Translations under genes and position numbers: made by a program | The notes under the pieces: generated by a model | Database searches by the model: none | What the model was told of the DNA's origin: nothing | The model's input: the letters and a program-made list of their open reading frames with translations, nothing else | From: Pararhizobium sp. | Lineage (GTDB): Bacteria; Pseudomonadota; Alphaproteobacteria; Rhizobiales; Rhizobiaceae | Assembly (NCBI GenBank): GCA_017794825.1 | Contig: CP051237.1 | Location: forward strand, 2,914,001-2,978,000 | DNA length: 64,000 nt | Direction: 5' to 3' | Part shown: in pieces, positions 53,859 to 62,221 of the stretch | How the letters are laid out: each line of letters begins with the position of its first letter | Position numbering within the stretch: position 1 is the stretch's first letter

Positions 53859-55760
53859 ATGGCGGGCCCCGGAGACAATTCGAAAGCCAAACCGGGCGGT
53901 CCGGTTGATCTTGAGCCGTTCAAGCGCGCCTTGACCGGTTGCGTCCGCTCGATCGCAAACGACGGCGAACTGGAAGTCGTGTTCGCCAATGACCGCCCCG
54001 GTCTCGCCGGAGAGCGGATGCGTTTGCCGGACCTTCCGAAAAAGCCCAGCCGTACGGATATGCAGATCACCCGTGGCGTCGGGGATTCGCTTGCGCTGCG
54101 CAAGGCCTGCCACGACGCAACCCTGCACAATTCGATGTCGCCTGCGGGCGAGGATGCGCGGCAGATCTTCAACGCCGTCGAGCAGGCGCGAGTCGAAGCA
54201 ATCGGCTCGATTCGTATGGCCGGCGTCGCCGAGAATCTGAGCGCAGCTCTTTCCGACCGCTACGCCAAGTCGAATTTCGCCAACCTGACAGATCGGTCCC
54301 AGGCTCCGTTGCATGATGCTCTGGCGTTGCTGGTGCGCGAAAAACTCACCGGTCGAAAGGCGCCGGAGAGCGCTGGTCCGGTGGTCGATCTGTGGCGCGA
54401 CTGGATCGAAGAGAAAGCTGGCGAAGACCTTGCCCATCTGGACGGGAAAATCGAGGACCAGAAAGGGTTTGCGCGACTGGTGCGGAACATGCTCGCTCAT
54501 ATGGACGTCGCCGAGGAATATGGCGAGGACCAGGAGCAGAGCGAAGACCAGGAAGACAGCAGCGACGACGACCAGCCCCGGTCAGAGGAGGAAAACCAGC
54601 AGAGTTCGGAAGAAGAAGCCGGCTCTGAGGCTTCGCCCGCTGACGAGAACGAAACCGCAGACGAGCAGATGGATGACGGCGAGATGGACGGCGCGGAGCT
54701 GTCTGACGAAGATTCGCCGGACGATCTCGACGACGAAACCGAAACGCCTGGCGAGACGCGGCGTCCGAACACGCCGTTCGATGATCTCGACCAGAAGGTC
54801 GACTACAAGATCTTCACGACTGCCTTTGACGAAATGATTGAAGCCGAGGAACTGTGCGACGAGGCGGAGCTGGAACGACTCCGGAGTTTTCTCGACAAGC
54901 AGCTCGCCCATCTGCAGGGCGTCGTCGGGCGGCTTGCCAACCGGCTGCAGCGCCGGTTGATGGCGCAGCAAAACCGCAGTTGGGAATTCGACCTTGAGGA
55001 AGGCTATCTCGATTCAGCCCGCCTCGTGCGCATGATCATTGACCCCATGCAGTCGCTGTCCTTCAAGATGGAGCGGGACACCAATTTCCGCGACACCGTC
55101 GTGACCTTGCTAATCGACAACTCGGGATCCATGCGCGGAAGGCCAATCACGGTCGCTGCGACCTGCGCCGACATTCTCGCGCGCACCCTCGAGCGTTGCG
55201 GCGTCAAGGTCGAAATTCTCGGCTTTACGACCAAGGCGTGGAAAGGCGGACAATCGCGAGAGAAATGGTTGTCGGACGGCAAGCCGGCCACGCCCGGTCG
55301 TCTCAACGACCTCCGGCACATCATCTACAAATCAGCGGATGCGCCCTGGCGTCGGGCGCGCCGCAATCTCGGTCTGATGATGCGCGAAGGCCTTCTGAAG
55401 GAGAACATTGACGGCGAGGCGCTCATCTGGGCGCATAACCGGATGCTCGGACGTCCAGAGCAGCGCCGGATTCTCATGATGATCTCGGATGGCGCGCCGG
55501 TCGACGATTCAACGCTTTCGGTCAATCCAGGCAACTATCTGGAGCGGCATCTGCGAGCCGTGATCGAGGAGATTGAAACCCGATCGCCGATCGAATTGCT
55601 TGCAATTGGCATTGGTCATGACGTGACGCGGTACTATCGGCGCGCAGTCACCATTGTCGATGCAGAAGAGCTGGCCGGCGCGATGACGGAACAACTCGCT
55701 GCGCTTTTCGAGGAAGAAGACGGCTCGGCGAAGGGCGGTGGATACCGCAAGGCGGGATAG
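53859..55760 (+). CDS. cobT: Aerobic cobaltochelatase subunit CobT
   Basis: CobT is the von Willebrand A-type partner of CobS. The 633-residue protein has an N-terminal helical part, a strongly acidic linker at about residues 220-300 (runs of Asp, Glu, Ser) and a VWA domain with the MIDAS motif [11 protein letters not shown] near residue 422 and [11 protein letters not shown] later. The acidic region is expected to contact CobS/CobN. The start is 7 bp behind cobS; the pair is a clear operon. Confidence 0.96.
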   Translation: MAGPGDNSKAKPGGPVDLEPFKRALTGCVRSIANDGELEVVFANDRPGLAGERMRLPDLPKKPSRTDMQITRGVGDSLALRKACHDATLHNSMSPAGEDARQIFNAVEQARVEAIGSIRMAGVAENLSAALSDRYAKSNFANLTDRSQAPLHDALALLVREKLTGRKAPESAGPVVDLWRDWIEEKAGEDLAHLDGKIEDQKGFARLVRNMLAHMDVAEEYGEDQEQSEDQEDSSDDDQPRSEEENQQSSEEEAGSEASPADENETADEQMDDGEMDGAELSDEDSPDDLDDETETPGETRRPNTPFDDLDQKVDYKIFTTAFDEMIEAEELCDEAELERLRSFLDKQLAHLQGVVGRLANRLQRRLMAQQNRSWEFDLEEGYLDSARLVRMIIDPMQSLSFKMERDTNFRDTVVTLLIDNSGSMRGRPITVAATCADILARTLERCGVKVEILGFTTKAWKGGQSREKWLSDGKPATPGRLNDLRHIIYKSADAPWRRARRNLGLMMREGLLKENIDGEALIWAHNRMLGRPEQRRILMMISDGAPVDDSTLSVNPGNYLERHLRAVIEEIETRSPIELLAIGIGHDVTRYYRRAVTIVDAEELAGAMTEQLAALFEEEDGSAKGGGYRKAG

Positions 55761-55766
55761 CGTCAT

Positions 55767-56792
55767 TTGAACGGTCGAACCGGACAAGCCTCGATACTGA
55801 AAACGGCATTCCTTTTGTTCGGTCTTGGGCTTTTCCCGGCTATCGGCGCGCTGTCGGCGCCTGCCGGAACGGAGTCGATTCCCGTTCAAACGGAAGCAAT
55901 CGATCGCTTCCGCGTCGGCTCGGAAGAGAAACGTTTCGGATCACTGGAATTTGTCGGTGGTCTCGAACTTTTCTCTCACAGCAGCAAGTTCGGCGGAATA
56001 TCGGCGATCCGGATGCTGGACGATCGCAACTTCATGGGAGTTATGGATACCGGCTACTGGTATTTCGGTACGCTGGAACGTGACGATGTCGGCCGACCAT
56101 CCGCCGTCACCGACTTTGCGGTCGGCAAAATCCTCGGAAATGGTGAGCTGAAATACGATTCGGACGCCGAAGGGATGGTCATCGACGGTAATCGCGTTTT
56201 GGTGAGTTTCGAGCGCGACCATCGGATTGGCGCCTTCGATCTAGACCTCATTCCGCGCAGTGAAGGCAAGATCGTACCGCATCCTATTCCACTCAACGAA
56301 TTCCGATCCAACGCCGGGATGGAGGCGATTACGATAGCGCCGTCCGGCGGAGCCTTGGATGGATCGATTGTGGTTCTCACCGAGAAAAGCCTGAACAAGA
56401 AAGGCGACATTTTCGCCGCCGTTCTCTCCGGGTCGCAAAAAGGCGTGTTTTTCGTCAGGCGCTGGGGTCGCTACGACATCACCGACGCGGATTTTTTACC
56501 CAACGGCGATCTCCTGATTCTGGAGCGGCGGTTCAACCTTGCAGACGGGCTCGGGATGCGGATCCGGCGTATCTCCGCCGGCGAAATCAGGCCCGGCGCG
56601 ACCGTCGACGGCGAGGTGATCCTCGAGGCCAATCTGTCCAACCAGATCGATAATATGGAGGGGCTCGATGTCTTTCAGACCCCTGACGGCGGCACGCATA
56701 TCATGCTGGTGTCCGATGATAATCGCTCCATCCTGCAGCGTTCGCTGATGCTGGAATTTCGGCTTGTCGACGAACAGAAGACGGTAAACTGA
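55767..56792 (+). CDS. Secreted esterase-like-phytase domain protein
   Basis: The 341-residue protein has a signal segment (ILKTAFLLFGLGLFPAIGALSAPAG) and a beta-propeller domain of the type called esterase-like activity of phytase: FGGISAIRMLDDRNFMGVMDTGYW, DAEGMVIDGNRVLVSFERDHRI, NAGMEAITIAP, and ILERRFNLADGLGMRIRRI are its landmarks. Start TTG 55767 lies 6 bp after cobT. Phosphatase activity is suggested by the domain name only. It lies behind cobT in rhizobial genomes too. Confidence 0.85.
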   Translation: MNGRTGQASILKTAFLLFGLGLFPAIGALSAPAGTESIPVQTEAIDRFRVGSEEKRFGSLEFVGGLELFSHSSKFGGISAIRMLDDRNFMGVMDTGYWYFGTLERDDVGRPSAVTDFAVGKILGNGELKYDSDAEGMVIDGNRVLVSFERDHRIGAFDLDLIPRSEGKIVPHPIPLNEFRSNAGMEAITIAPSGGALDGSIVVLTEKSLNKKGDIFAAVLSGSQKGVFFVRRWGRYDITDADFLPNGDLLILERRFNLADGLGMRIRRISAGEIRPGATVDGEVILEANLSNQIDNMEGLDVFQTPDGGTHIMLVSDDNRSILQRSLMLEFRLVDEQKTVN

Positions 56793-56800
56793 ACCGCCCG

Positions 56801-57460
56801 TCAGGCCGTCGTCCTGACCGGATGCGTCCAGACCAGTATGGCGCGATAAGGCGCCAGCAGAGCGAGCGCCACAAGCAGCTTCACCGTCAGATCGCCGATC
56901 GCCCACGACACCCAGCGCGGGGCGTGAATATCTATGACGCCTGCGAGCGGAGCAATCTCGATCGCGAATCCGTCATTCGGTCCGATGAAGCCAAAGGCTG
57001 CTGCGAAGGCGAGTGAGAAGAAGATCAGCGTATCGATGATCGACCCCAGGAACGAAGACACCAATGGCGCGCGCCACCAGGAGGCGTGACGCAGCCGGTC
57101 GAAAATGGAGACGTCGAGCAGTTGGGCGACGAGAAATGCTGTGCCCGAAGCAATGGCGATGCGCGGCGTCGCCAGATACCAGGACAAGAAGACCGCGAAA
57201 ACGAAGCCCGTAAAGACAACGACGCGCGCCCGGCTCGGCCCGAATTTTCGGTTGGAGAGGTCGGTGACAAGAAACGCGACCGGATAGGTAAAAGCGCCCC
57301 AGGTCAACAGGTCGTCCAGTTTCAGTGCGCCGATCGAGAGAAAGACCGGATACTGGACCAGATAGTTGGAAGCGATGACGACGAGGGCCATCGCGACAAT
57401 GAATGGAGCAAGACGTCCGAAGGTTACTTCGGATGCAGTATTGTTTGTGCGGGTCTGCAT
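56801..57460 (-). CDS. yhhQ: Queuosine precursor transporter YhhQ (DUF165/VUT)
   Basis: YhhQ imports preQ0/preQ1 for queuosine tRNA modification. The 219-residue protein has six hydrophobic helices and the family motifs GAFTYPVAFLVTDLSNRKFG near residue 50 and RAPLVSSFLGSIIDTLIFFSLAFA. ATG 57460 follows AGGATAAAAAA; the start codon itself may take part in a pseudoknot (see the riboswitch candidate). It lies downstream of rpmB on the same strand, behind the rpmB terminator, so its own RNA element probably controls it. Confidence 0.92.
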   Translation of the reverse strand: MQTRTNNTASEVTFGRLAPFIVAMALVVIASNYLVQYPVFLSIGALKLDDLLTWGAFTYPVAFLVTDLSNRKFGPSRARVVVFTGFVFAVFLSWYLATPRIAIASGTAFLVAQLLDVSIFDRLRHASWWRAPLVSSFLGSIIDTLIFFSLAFAAAFGFIGPNDGFAIEIAPLAGVIDIHAPRWVSWAIGDLTVKLLVALALLAPYRAILVWTHPVRTTA

Positions 57461-57486
57461 TTTTTTATCCTGGGTGATGCCACCAG
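57457..57486 (-). promoter_or_regulatory. Candidate preQ1-type riboswitch at the yhhQ start
   Basis: On the minus strand CTGG (57486-57483) can pair with CCAG (57473-57470). The loop contains GCAT, complementary to ATGC (57460-57457), which is the yhhQ start codon plus C. An A-rich linker (GATAAAAAA) joins them. This is the H-type pseudoknot layout of preQ1 class I riboswitches, whose CCC-N3-ATAAAAAA tail is also matched. The loop lacks some of the class's usual bases, so this is a candidate. If real it would hide the start codon when preQ1 is bound. Confidence 0.4.
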
Positions 57487-57490
57487 CTTG

Positions 57491-57508
57491 CCGTTGCCGA
57501 AGCAACGG
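57491..57508 (-). other. UUCG-loop hairpin in the yhhQ leader
   Basis: On the minus strand CCGTTGC-TTCG-GCAACGG is a perfect 7-bp hairpin with an extra-stable tetraloop. It lies just upstream of the candidate riboswitch and is not followed by Ts, so it is probably a structural or mRNA-stability element. Confidence 0.6.
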
Positions 57509-57514
57509 ACGTTG

Positions 57515-57543
57515 AAAAAAAGCGGACCGGCAAGCCGGTCCGC
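57515..57543 (-). terminator. Rho-independent terminator of rpmB
   Basis: On the minus strand a perfect 9-bp stem (GCGGACCGG / CCGGTCCGC, loop CTTG) is followed by seven Ts. It lies 27 bp past the rpmB stop and separates it from yhhQ. Confidence 0.9.
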
Positions 57544-57569
57544 CACGATACCTCTAGCCTGTCGCCTTA

Positions 57570-57863
57570 TCAGGCGGCTGCTTCGGCCAGCTTCTTCGCG
57601 ATCTCGCGCTTGATCAGGCGTGCGCGCTGGGCGAGCTGCTTCTCATCAGCCTTCATCAGGAAGGCGTCAAGACCGCCGCGATGTTCGACGGAACGCAGAG
57701 CCGCTGCGGAAATACGCAGGCGGAAATTGCGGTCGAGCGCTTCGGAATTCAGGGTGACGTGGCACAGATTCGGGAGGAATTTGCGTCTCGTCTTGTTGTT
57801 GGCATGGCTTACATTGTTGCCCGACTGGACGGCCTTGCCGGTCAATTCGCAACTGCGGGACAT
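57570..57863 (-). CDS. rpmB: 50S ribosomal protein L28
   Basis: This 97-residue large-subunit protein starts [27 protein letters not shown], the L28 signature, and is extended at the C-terminus as in other alphaproteobacteria. ATG 57863 is chosen over an upstream in-frame codon because conserved sequence begins here. A strong terminator follows. It is the last member of the cobST-rpmB rhizobial block. Confidence 0.97.
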   Translation of the reverse strand: MSRSCELTGKAVQSGNNVSHANNKTRRKFLPNLCHVTLNSEALDRNFRLRISAAALRSVEHRGGLDAFLMKADEKQLAQRARLIKREIAKKLAEAAA

Positions 57864-58087
57864 AGGTTTCACCTTCGGTTTTCTTTTGCCAATGGCAATG
57901 CGTGTCCGGTGCGTCTATCCGGCCGCGCCATTCAGGCCTGTCATTGGAAGTCGCGGTTCTATAATCGCAGCCACGCTGGCCGTCAAGCCTGTGCTCTGGA
58001 ATTCGCGACGCCTTTGCGGTACAGGCGTTTATTCTTGGCGAGCAACGGATCTGGCGTCGCTTCCTCCGAATATGGGACTGGTTTCAG

Positions 58088-58948
58088 ATGCGGGCAACAC
58101 TGATCGGCTTCACCGCGATTTTGATGTGGTCCTTGCTTGCGCTTCTGACAGCGTTGTCGGGAGCGGTTCCGCCGTTTCAGCTCGCGGCCATCTGCTTCTT
58201 CATTGCAACAGTGATCGGCATGGCGTCACTCGCGTCGCGGCCGGGAAGCTATCGCGCCTTGCGCCAGCCCTGGCCCGTATGGCTGCTCGGGATAGGCGGA
58301 CTCTTCGGCTACCATTTCTTCTATTTCACGGCGCTGCGCAATGCGCCGGCCGTGGAAGCAGGTTTGATCGCCTATCTGTGGCCTCTGTTGATCGTAGTCG
58401 GCTCCGCGCTCCTGCCGGGTGAAAAGCTTGGCTGGCGCCATGTGACCGGAACCCTGGCGGGTCTTGCCGGAACCGTGCTGATCATCGCCGGCAAGGGACT
58501 TTCGTTCGAAACCCAATACGTTTTCGGATATGCGGCGGCGCTCGCCTGCGCGTTCATCTGGTCGACCTACTCGCTGTTATCCAGGCGTTTCGACGCCGTG
58601 CCGACTGACGCGGTCACCGGATTCTGCGCGGCCACAGCGGCGCTCGCTCTCATCAGCCACCTGATCTGGGAACAGACTGTATGGCCGTCCGGACTGACGG
58701 AGTGGCTTGCTGTGCTCGGTCTCGGCCTGATGCCGGTCGGCGGCGCATTCTATGTTTGGGACTATGGCGTCAAGCACGGCAATATTCAGATTCTCGGGGC
58801 ATCCAGCTATGCCGCGCCCCTGTTTTCGACGCTGATCCTGATTGCCGCCGGAATCGGCGAGCCGAGCTGGCGCATTGCCGTCGCCTGCGTGCTGATCACC
58901 GGCGGCGCGGCGCTCGCCGCCAAGGATCTGTTTCAGCGCAAACGCTGA
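58088..58948 (+). CDS. DMT-family exporter (YddG-like, EamA)
   Basis: The 286-residue membrane protein has ten predicted helices in two EamA repeats. YddG exports aromatic amino acids and some other metabolites. Features such as GIGGLFGYHFFYFTALRNAPAVEAGLIAYLWPLLIVV and the second-half YVWDYGVKHGNIQILGASSYAAPLFSTLIL are those of the YddG subgroup. ATG 58088; 224 bp from divergent rpmB. The substrate is an inference from the subgroup. It converges with gloB. Confidence 0.85.
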   Translation: MRATLIGFTAILMWSLLALLTALSGAVPPFQLAAICFFIATVIGMASLASRPGSYRALRQPWPVWLLGIGGLFGYHFFYFTALRNAPAVEAGLIAYLWPLLIVVGSALLPGEKLGWRHVTGTLAGLAGTVLIIAGKGLSFETQYVFGYAAALACAFIWSTYSLLSRRFDAVPTDAVTGFCAATAALALISHLIWEQTVWPSGLTEWLAVLGLGLMPVGGAFYVWDYGVKHGNIQILGASSYAAPLFSTLILIAAGIGEPSWRIAVACVLITGGAALAAKDLFQRKR

Positions 58949-58954
58949 CGGTCG

Positions 58955-59725
58955 TCAGAAATTGTCCTTGCGTTTGCGTATCTCCGCGAAGACTGCGACA
59001 TCGTCTGCGTTGGGCATGCCGAGCACCTTGCGGATACCGGGATCTGAAGCGCGCAGGAACGGATTGGTTCGTTTTTCGAGGCCAATTGTCGTCGGAAGGG
59101 TCGGCTTGTCTTCAGCCCTGAGAGCCTCGATTTCCCGGGCCCGGGCTGACAATTCCTCGTTGTCGGGATCAACCGACGTCGCGAAGCGGGCATTAGCAAG
59201 CGTATATTCGTGGCCGCAATACACCTGCGTGTCGTCAGGAAGCGCTGCAAGTTTCTGCAGCGAATTATGCATCTGGGGCGCAGTTCCCTCGAAGATCCGG
59301 CCGCAGCCCAGCGCAAACAGAGTATCGGCGGCGAAAACTGTCTTCGCGGCGGGAAAATAATAGCTGACATGGCCGAGCGTGTGGCCAGGCGTTTCCAGCA
59401 CCTGAACCTCGAAACTGCCGAAGGTGAACGAATCGCCCTCGCCAACCGATTTGTCGATGCCTGGAATTTTTGTGGCTTCGCCAGCCGGACCGATGATCGT
59501 GACCCCGAATTTATCTTTCAGCGCCTTGTTCGCGTCCACATGATCCTGATGATGATGCGTCGTCAATATATGGGTCAGCTTCCAGCCGGTGCGCTCAAGC
59601 GCCTCGAGGATCGGCCCTTCCTGGGGCGCATCGATCGAGGCGGTGTCTCCGGTTTCGGGATCGTGGATCAGAACGCAGAAATTGTCGCTCCGGCAGATGA
59701 ACTGTTCGATTTGCAATTGCGGCAA
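58955..59725 (-). CDS. gloB: Hydroxyacylglutathione hydrolase (glyoxalase II)
   Basis: GloB hydrolyses S-D-lactoylglutathione in methylglyoxal detoxification. The 256-residue metallo-beta-lactamase-fold enzyme has the metal motif [12 protein letters not shown], then [30 protein letters not shown], and [14 protein letters not shown], and the C-terminal KRTNPFLR glutathione-binding part. Start TTG 59725 is preceded by an excellent AGGAGG. It is divergent from the methyltransferase gene, as in many rhizobia. Confidence 0.95.
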   Translation of the reverse strand: MPQLQIEQFICRSDNFCVLIHDPETGDTASIDAPQEGPILEALERTGWKLTHILTTHHHQDHVDANKALKDKFGVTIIGPAGEATKIPGIDKSVGEGDSFTFGSFEVQVLETPGHTLGHVSYYFPAAKTVFAADTLFALGCGRIFEGTAPQMHNSLQKLAALPDDTQVYCGHEYTLANARFATSVDPDNEELSARAREIEALRAEDKPTLPTTIGLEKRTNPFLRASDPGIRKVLGMPNADDVAVFAEIRKRKDNF

Positions 59726-59824
59726 GGCGTCCTCCTGTGTTGTATCATGCGAACTTCATGCATGTATGCAACATGCAGACGATAACTTCAAACTGCTGTT
59801 TTACCGCCATGGCGGGCGTCATCT

Positions 59825-60598
59825 ATGCACACAGATATTGTTGAACTGAGACAGTTCTACCAGTCCCATCTTGGTCGCTTGGCGCGCAATGCAATCACCA
59901 TGGCCCTTTCCACGCTCTGGGTATCGCTGCCTAATGAGCGCCTTATGGGGCTTGGCTACACGACGCCCTATCTCGACCGGTTCGGTTCGGACGCCGAACG
60001 CAGGCTTGCCTTCATGCCGGCTGGCCAGGGAGCGGTTCGCTGGCCATCCCAAAAGGCGTGTGCAACGGCGCTGGTCTTCGACGAGGAATTGCCGTTGCCG
60101 GATTCCGCCCTCGATCGAATCCTCATGGTTCACGCGCTGGAATTCGCCGAGAGCCCGCGCGAAACGCTTATGGAAGCCTGGCGGGTTCTGTCGCCGGGAG
60201 GTCGACTGGTGATCGTCGCGCCCAATCGAAGGGGCGTGTGGGCGCGTATGGAACACACGCCTTTCGGATCCGGCACGCCCTATTCGCGCAATCAGCTTAC
60301 GCGGCTTCTGCGCGACGCGAATTTCACGCCGGAGGCCTATTCCGAGGCGCTGATGTTCCCGCCGTCGCGCTGGCGATCGATCTTGAGCATCACCCGCACT
60401 CTGGAGCGGATCGGCCGGCGATATTGGCCTTTCCTGAGTGGCGTGGTGATCGTCGAGGCGCAGAAGCGGTTGTATCAGGGCCTGCCGGTCGCGGAACGCA
60501 GCTCGCGGCGTGTTTTCGTTCCGGTGCTTGCGCCGCAGGGCGTATCCCGGGTGCATCGGGTCAACGGAAAACCGGAAGGCAACGCCCATTCAGTTTGA
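59825..60598 (+). CDS. Class I SAM-dependent methyltransferase
   Basis: The 257-residue protein is a degenerate-looking Rossmann methyltransferase: GLGYTTPYLDRFG replaces the usual glycine loop, LPLPDSALDRILMVHALEFAESPRETLMEAWRVLSPGGRLVIVAPNRRGVWARMEHTPFGSG is the well-preserved middle of the family. Its gene commonly faces gloB in alphaproteobacteria. The substrate is unknown. The end overlaps by 9 bp the convergent protease gene. No membrane segment. Confidence 0.85.
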   Translation: MHTDIVELRQFYQSHLGRLARNAITMALSTLWVSLPNERLMGLGYTTPYLDRFGSDAERRLAFMPAGQGAVRWPSQKACATALVFDEELPLPDSALDRILMVHALEFAESPRETLMEAWRVLSPGGRLVIVAPNRRGVWARMEHTPFGSGTPYSRNQLTRLLRDANFTPEAYSEALMFPPSRWRSILSITRTLERIGRRYWPFLSGVVIVEAQKRLYQGLPVAERSSRRVFVPVLAPQGVSRVHRVNGKPEGNAHSV

Positions 60599-62170
60599 TG
60601 GCGCTTCCAGAAGCTTGCGCACTTCGATTACAGGCACACCCAGATTGGAGCCGCCGTACTCGGGCAGGATCGCAGAATTGACGGCGATCACTTCGCCGTC
60701 AATATCGAGAACAGGGCCGCCGCTGCCGCCGTGCGTCGTTTCCGCGTCGTAGGCGATGATCCCTTCGGAAACCCTCGCGACGATGCCTCGGCTGGCGAGC
60801 GGTTCGATATGGCCGCTTTCGGCGAGTCGGGCCGCCACGTCCCAGAAACCGGTTTCACCGAGCGCCTTCAGGTCTTCGACGAACTGGCTGCCCGCCTGTG
60901 CGAGCAGCGCCTTGAGACCTGTCGGAAATCCCATCAGGATGATGGCGCCGCCTGGATGCACACGCTGTTCGGAAAGGACGAGGCCGCTCATCTCCCGCGA
61001 AAGATCGGCGGGTTCCAGCAGAGCTATGTCCGCGGTTTCGCTGACGCGGACGACATTCAGATCCATTGCTTGCGAAACACCTGGCGCATAGGCCAGAAAC
61101 CGGATCATCACAGGCTCCAGACCGCTTGCTCCCAGTGTCTCGATATTTGCGTCATTTTGCCAGGGGACACCGACATGCCGGTTGGTGACGATGAGATTGT
61201 CGTTGCCGACAAAGAAGCCGGAACCGGTGTATTGACGTTCTGCGACCGGGCCGTCGCCTTCCAGGGACAGCAGCGGCAATCCATTCGGGAGCGCCAGCGG
61301 CGCGCCATCGGGACCGAGGACCTGCCGTAGCATGCGCCCGTCGGTCGTGTTGCGAAATCCGTAGGCACCCTGGATGAACACGACTGCGGAGCGGGCCGCG
61401 GCTATGATTTCGGGGCTCGCAGTGGAACGCCGTTCGATTTCGGATACCCGCTCGGATGTAACGCCGATGCGGCTTTCAAAGTCGCTCTGAAGTGTTTCCA
61501 GGTCTTCCGGAGTTATGGCCTCCTGACGAGAGCGGGCAAGCACGCGGGAGAAATGTTCAAGTTCCGCCACGCCGCTTTCGATCTGCTGCCGCTGCAGTTC
61601 GTTCATGCGATATTGCTGGTAGACGAGAAAGCCGAGCGCCGCGATGCTTACCAGTATGGCTACCCGGAAAAGCACCGTCGTATCAAGCGTCAGCCGGCGC
61701 ACCGTCTGTCCGCAGGATCGCAAGAGTCTTGTGCCCACAGGCCGCCGGCTGTTGCGGAAATAGGCCGCCGTGTCGCTGAAGATGCTGGCGACGCTGTCAT
61801 GCATCTTGCGGCTGTTCGCATAGAGATAGTAGCGCGACATGGGTCCGTTTTCACCGAACTCGATCATGTCATGATGCTTGAGCAACTGTGCGCTGGCCGG
61901 CTGTCCGTTGATCCACAGGGGACGGCCGTCAATGGCCTCTATTGAATAATGATTGCTGTCCGATCTCTTGAGGCGCGCAACCGGCTCCGGCGTTCCGCGG
62001 CCCTTGTCCGACGCCATGCAGATGTGGCCGTCGGCGCGAAGTCCGAGTTCGATTTCCGGTTGCCAGAGCCATGACACCGAACCGCGCGAGGGGCCGGTCA
62101 GGTGCTCGAGAGCAGCCACCGCCTGCGTGTCTTCCAGTAAGATCGTACCCTTTGACGCCTCGGCTTCCAT
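60590..62170 (-). CDS. Membrane-anchored trypsin-like serine protease with FHA-like N-terminus
   Basis: The 526-residue protein has three parts: a cytoplasmic beta-rich region (residues 25-118) with an FHA-like pattern (LKRSDSNHYSIEAIDGRPLWINGQPA, HHDMIEFGENG); one transmembrane helix at about 167-184 followed by a coiled coil to about 250; and a periplasmic chymotrypsin-fold protease with His332 (VTNRHV), Asp381 (TADIALLEP) and Ser483 (GGSGGP). All catalytic residues are present. The cytoplasmic sensor and periplasmic protease suggest signal-controlled proteolysis. No PDZ domain. The FHA assignment is by eye. Confidence 0.82.
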   Translation of the reverse strand: MEAEASKGTILLEDTQAVAALEHLTGPSRGSVSWLWQPEIELGLRADGHICMASDKGRGTPEPVARLKRSDSNHYSIEAIDGRPLWINGQPASAQLLKHHDMIEFGENGPMSRYYLYANSRKMHDSVASIFSDTAAYFRNSRRPVGTRLLRSCGQTVRRLTLDTTVLFRVAILVSIAALGFLVYQQYRMNELQRQQIESGVAELEHFSRVLARSRQEAITPEDLETLQSDFESRIGVTSERVSEIERRSTASPEIIAAARSAVVFIQGAYGFRNTTDGRMLRQVLGPDGAPLALPNGLPLLSLEGDGPVAERQYTGSGFFVGNDNLIVTNRHVGVPWQNDANIETLGASGLEPVMIRFLAYAPGVSQAMDLNVVRVSETADIALLEPADLSREMSGLVLSEQRVHPGGAIILMGFPTGLKALLAQAGSQFVEDLKALGETGFWDVAARLAESGHIEPLASRGIVARVSEGIIAYDAETTHGGSGGPVLDIDGEVIAVNSAILPEYGGSNLGVPVIEVRKLLEAPSN

Positions 62171-62221
62171 CGCATTTCCTGCTAGAGCGGGATGTCATAG
62201 ATGTAGTGTATCGGGACGGCC

